From contig JAZDPW010000021.1 of the NCBI GenBank assembly GCA_043797305.1, positions 1-39,163 on the forward strand: DNA of 39,163 nt, read 5' to 3'. The first letter of the stretch is position 1; the number at the start of each line of letters is the position of its first letter. Of this stretch, positions 36,734 to 39,163 are shown one piece after another. The notes under the pieces were generated by a model that ran no database searches, was not told the DNA's origin, and was given only the letters and a program-made list of their open reading frames with translations. The stretch comes from CAZGHF01 sp043797305 (lineage in GTDB: Bacteria; Patescibacteriota; Minisyncoccia; UBA6257; GWB1-50-10). The translations under genes and the position numbers were made by a program.

Positions 36734-38496
36734 AACTTGTAGATGAATATCGATTCTCCGGCGCGGGCAAAAGGTTCCACGCCGCGGAGGAAAGAGTATT
36801 CGTCTTCGGGTTTGCGTTCTAAGTCGCTATCGAGCTTCGCGTGCGCGCCAGCCAAGGTGTTTAGGGATACAGCCAGCCACTCAATGCCTATGTCTTTGGG
36901 GTTGCCGCGGGCCGACCACCAGTTTTCGGCCGTTTCTTCGCCGAGGTGATATTTGGGGCTGCCGCCGCCGAAGTAATCGATGGCAATCTTGTTTATGCCC
37001 CTTTCGTCAACGAATTTTTTCAAAAACTTCAAATCCTGGCCCCAATCGTAGTTCGAATCGGTGACCCAGTGGTAGCCGTTCCTTGTCCCGCCGCCTAATT
37101 CGTTGAAATAGGAGAGGAAATGCGGGGAAACGACGGCGGTTTCGGCAACAAACCAAACAAGGATGATGCTCAAGAATGCGGATTTAACGGCCGTCGGGCG
37201 GGCCGAAAACCAGGATTTTATGGCGCCGGAGGCGAGAATATAAATAAAGGGAAGAGTGGGTATCAGGTGCCGGACGCCGATATTCAAGGAGCTTTGGATG
37301 CTGTAAGCCCAGTAAATGACGACGAAGAGGAGCATCGCGAATTCGGGGAAATGAGTGCCCAAATAATTCGACAAATGACTTTTAACTTTTGACAATTGAC
37401 CCTTTAAACCTCTGAAAATTTTTCGGAGGCCGAGGCCGAGGGCGAAGAAAATCAGAATGAGCGAAGGCAAGGGTTCCTTAAGGAGAAAAACGACGGGGAA
37501 GTAGTACCACCAGCCGTTGGCCGAGAGTTCGCCCAGAAAGTATGCGGTGTTGCCGCCGGCGGCCCGTTGTAAAATCATCAGCAGTCCGAAAAGATATTGG
37601 CCGACCGGCCGGAGAACCGGATTTTCGATTAGCGTAAGGTCGAAGTCGGCGAGCCACCGCGGTGAAAAGCCGGCGAGAGTCACGCTTGCGTCGGTTAACT
37701 GTTTCTCGGCCGGGTAGTTTAAGGTAAAGACAAAATAGACGGCGTAGATGAGAACGAGAGCAATAAGAAATATTCCGATGATTCCCTTGAGGTATTTGAA
37801 AAAGTTTTTGCGATTGAAGAAAGCGAAATAAATAATCGCAAGGAGAATAAGGTAAGGGATGAGAAGGTTGTTTGAAAATTTGGCAAGAAGAGCGACACCG
37901 AGAGCAAGACCGGCGAGAATTACGGTGCCCGCTCTGGGCCTCGCGAGAAACTTGGTAAAGCCAAAGACGGCAAAAAGAACGCCGAGGGCGGCGCCGACGT
38001 CGGTCGTGACATAATGGCCGTGGGCGAGAACGATGGGCGAGAGGCCGAATAGGTATGCGGGTAGGAGCGCCCACCAGTTGCCCAAAAGTTCGCGCGACCA
38101 GATATAAATCAAAATTATCGTAAGGAGGGTGAGAATTATCGGGAAGATTCTGGAGTTTACGACAATTTGGTCGGCATCGTTGCCGACGCCGTAGAAAAAC
38201 TGGGCGCCGGTTTCCCACTGACCGTTTACGTCATCGGTCCAGGCCGGGTGGTGAAGGGGGAAGTTGAGGTCCATGAAAAGGAGGGGAATGGCCGAGAGCG
38301 CTTTTACGAGCGGGGGGTGTTCGGGGTTCAGGCGGTAGTCAAGATATTTCACGTAGCCGTAGCCCGCCGGGATGTGGGCGGTTTCGTCAAAAATGGCGGT
38401 TTCAAGCTTGGCGGCATTCCACATCAGCCCGAAAGAGATGCCGAGAATGGCAATTACGAGAATTATCTGGGAAGAGTTTTTCAGTCTGTTCGTCAT
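36730..38496 (-). CDS. GT39-like membrane glycosyltransferase
   Basis: This 588-residue protein has 10-12 membrane helices. The first loop has IFDETAHIPAGYGYVKYLDYRLNPEHPPLVKAL, with the acidic residues and HPPL motif of PMT/ArnT-type enzymes. These move a sugar from a lipid-phosphate donor to protein or lipid. A C-terminal soluble part contains WVTDSNYDWGQDLKFLKKFVDERG. In the middle is GQLSKVKSHLSNYLG, which looks like an in-frame insertion of a short intergenic-type repeat. The gene is divergent from the prepilin gene. Confidence 0.85.
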   Translation of the reverse strand: MTNRLKNSSQIILVIAILGISFGLMWNAAKLETAIFDETAHIPAGYGYVKYLDYRLNPEHPPLVKALSAIPLLFMDLNFPLHHPAWTDDVNGQWETGAQFFYGVGNDADQIVVNSRIFPIILTLLTIILIYIWSRELLGNWWALLPAYLFGLSPIVLAHGHYVTTDVGAALGVLFAVFGFTKFLARPRAGTVILAGLALGVALLAKFSNNLLIPYLILLAIIYFAFFNRKNFFKYLKGIIGIFLIALVLIYAVYFVFTLNYPAEKQLTDASVTLAGFSPRWLADFDLTLIENPVLRPVGQYLFGLLMILQRAAGGNTAYFLGELSANGWWYYFPVVFLLKEPLPSLILIFFALGLGLRKIFRGLKGQLSKVKSHLSNYLGTHFPEFAMLLFVVIYWAYSIQSSLNIGVRHLIPTLPFIYILASGAIKSWFSARPTAVKSAFLSIILVWFVAETAVVSPHFLSYFNELGGGTRNGYHWVTDSNYDWGQDLKFLKKFVDERGINKIAIDYFGGGSPKYHLGEETAENWWSARGNPKDIGIEWLAVSLNTLAGAHAKLDSDLERKPEDEYSFLRGVEPFARAGESIFIYKF

Positions 38497-38503
38497 CTTA
38501 CGT

Positions 38504-38520
38504 GTTATAATTATTATAAC
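38504..38520. promoter_or_regulatory. 17-bp inverted repeat holding opposed -10 boxes
   Basis: GTTATAAT and ATTATAAC mirror each other around a central T. TATTAT (38512-38517) lies seven bases before the forward ATG at 38525. On the reverse strand TATAAC lies seven bases before the ATG at 38496. The two genes would thus have back-to-back leaderless promoters. Confidence 0.55.
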
Positions 38521-38524
38521 TTAG

Positions 38525-39163
38525 ATGGATTTCAAGAATTCGAAAAGCGGATTCACTTTGGTGGAGGTTTTAATCTACACGATTATCTTCGCGGTTAGCG
38601 CCGTTTTTATGGTGGGAATTCTGATGTCAATTACCCGGGTTCAGAGCCGGCAGTCATCGGTGAACGAAGTGAACGCCCAAATCAATTTTGTGGACAAAAC
38701 GATTCAGCGGCTGGTGCGAGAAGCGAGTTTGGTTGATATGGCGGCGGGGGAGGCGACGACCACCCTTAATTTGCGGATGGCATCTTCCACTCTCGACCCG
38801 ACGACTATTTACGTCGACGCCTCGAATACCGCCATTTATCTCCAGGAAGGTTCGGGAGACGCTCAGGCTCTTACCGACTCGAACGTGACAATCAATAACT
38901 TTTTGGTTACGAAGTACGAAAACCCCGGCGGGCCGACCATCGTTCAGGTTGATTTGACGCTCGAGTTCAACACAACCAGTCCCCAAGCTCAGGCGGTGCG
39001 GACGCTAAGGACCGCGGTCACCAAAATTTCGGCGGCGACTTTCGACTCCAGCATTTTGCCGAATTCCAACAACGCTTACGATGTCGGCAACGCAGCCAAC
39101 AACTGGAAGGACGCTTATTTTTCGGGGAATATCGGAATCGGAACGGGGCCGGTTTCGGCCGTA
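38525..39163 (+). CDS. Prepilin-type protein (partial, runs off the window)
   Basis: From ATG 38525 the frame stays open to the right edge (213 codons). It begins MDFKNSKSGFTLVEVLIYTI, a class III prepilin signal cut between G and F by PilD, with Glu at +5. The hydrophobic helix continues through FAVSAVFMVGILM. The later part (YVDASNTAIYLQEGSGD, TAVTKISAATFDSSILP) is a pilin-like periplasmic domain. The final VGNAANNWKDAYFSGNIGIG resembles repeats in tail-fibre or pilus-tip proteins. It is likely a type IV pilus component; a longer C-terminal region is expected beyond the window. Confidence 0.9.
   Translation, partial: MDFKNSKSGFTLVEVLIYTIIFAVSAVFMVGILMSITRVQSRQSSVNEVNAQINFVDKTIQRLVREASLVDMAAGEATTTLNLRMASSTLDPTTIYVDASNTAIYLQEGSGDAQALTDSNVTINNFLVTKYENPGGPTIVQVDLTLEFNTTSPQAQAVRTLRTAVTKISAATFDSSILPNSNNAYDVGNAANNWKDAYFSGNIGIGTGPVSAV

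Noticed and set aside
37478..38218. 246-residue reverse frame inside the glycosyltransferase
   Set aside because: It overlaps a clear membrane protein in another frame and is arginine-rich, typical of a shadow frame.
1..39163. tRNA or rRNA genes
   Set aside because: I saw no TTCRA-type T-loop with matching cloverleaf arms and no rRNA-like stretch; the GTTCGAC at 28763 is part of a degenerate repeat without tRNA arms.

Overview
The window reads as a chromosome piece from a Candidate Phyla Radiation (Patescibacteria, Parcubacteria-like) bacterium. The evidence is a shortened prolyl-tRNA synthetase without its editing domain, multi-zinc-ribbon proteins of a type abundant in CPR genomes (often mislabelled CaiB/BaiF), DUF5652, RNHCP and GNWKCSKC zinc proteins, degenerate HAD-like proteins, and a dense layout of small genes. 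TGA is used as a stop throughout. No tRNA, rRNA, CRISPR array or transposase was found.

Region 1 (1-12.9 kb) is housekeeping. It holds two tandem zinc-ribbon proteins, proS, the rod-shape cluster mreB-mreC-mreD-mrdA, greA, lysS, a nucleotidyltransferase, serS, an FtsQ-like protein, and metK behind a SAM riboswitch. Region 2 (12.9-16.9 kb) mixes small high-GC gene cassettes with three small DNA-binding regulators, each next to a perfect palindrome. The cassettes have TTGACR-N17-TAYTTT-type promoters, strong Shine-Dalgarno sites and strong terminators. Region 3 (16.9-28.8 kb) is a more AT-rich defence island: radC, a GmrSD-like DUF262 protein, hsdR, hsdM, a Ser/Thr kinase fused to an unidentified C-terminal domain, an orphan PD-(D/E)XK-like gene, a gamma-glutamylcyclotransferase-like gene, hsdS, a HEPN-like gene and grpB. 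Short copies of the hsdS 5' end sit beside the cargo genes.

Region 4 (28.8-35.2 kb) contains two more cassettes encoding homologous 38- and 42-residue membrane peptides. It also holds rarA split by a one-base frameshift, a DNA glycosylase, tspO, two degenerate HAD paralogues separated by a cassette, a membrane protein and a cupin. Region 5 (35.2-39.2 kb) holds a small zinc protein, DUF5652, a GerMN lipoprotein-like protein, DUF167, a reverse-strand GT39-like glycosyltransferase and a truncated prepilin.

Two expression styles coexist. Many resident genes have a -10 box only 6-8 bases before the start codon, which predicts leaderless mRNAs. The cassettes instead have full promoters, leaders, strong ribosome sites and their own terminators. 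The best candidates for something undescribed are the cassette family, the palindrome-flanked regulators beside it, and the kinase fusion plus hsdS-start repeats inside the type I restriction locus.
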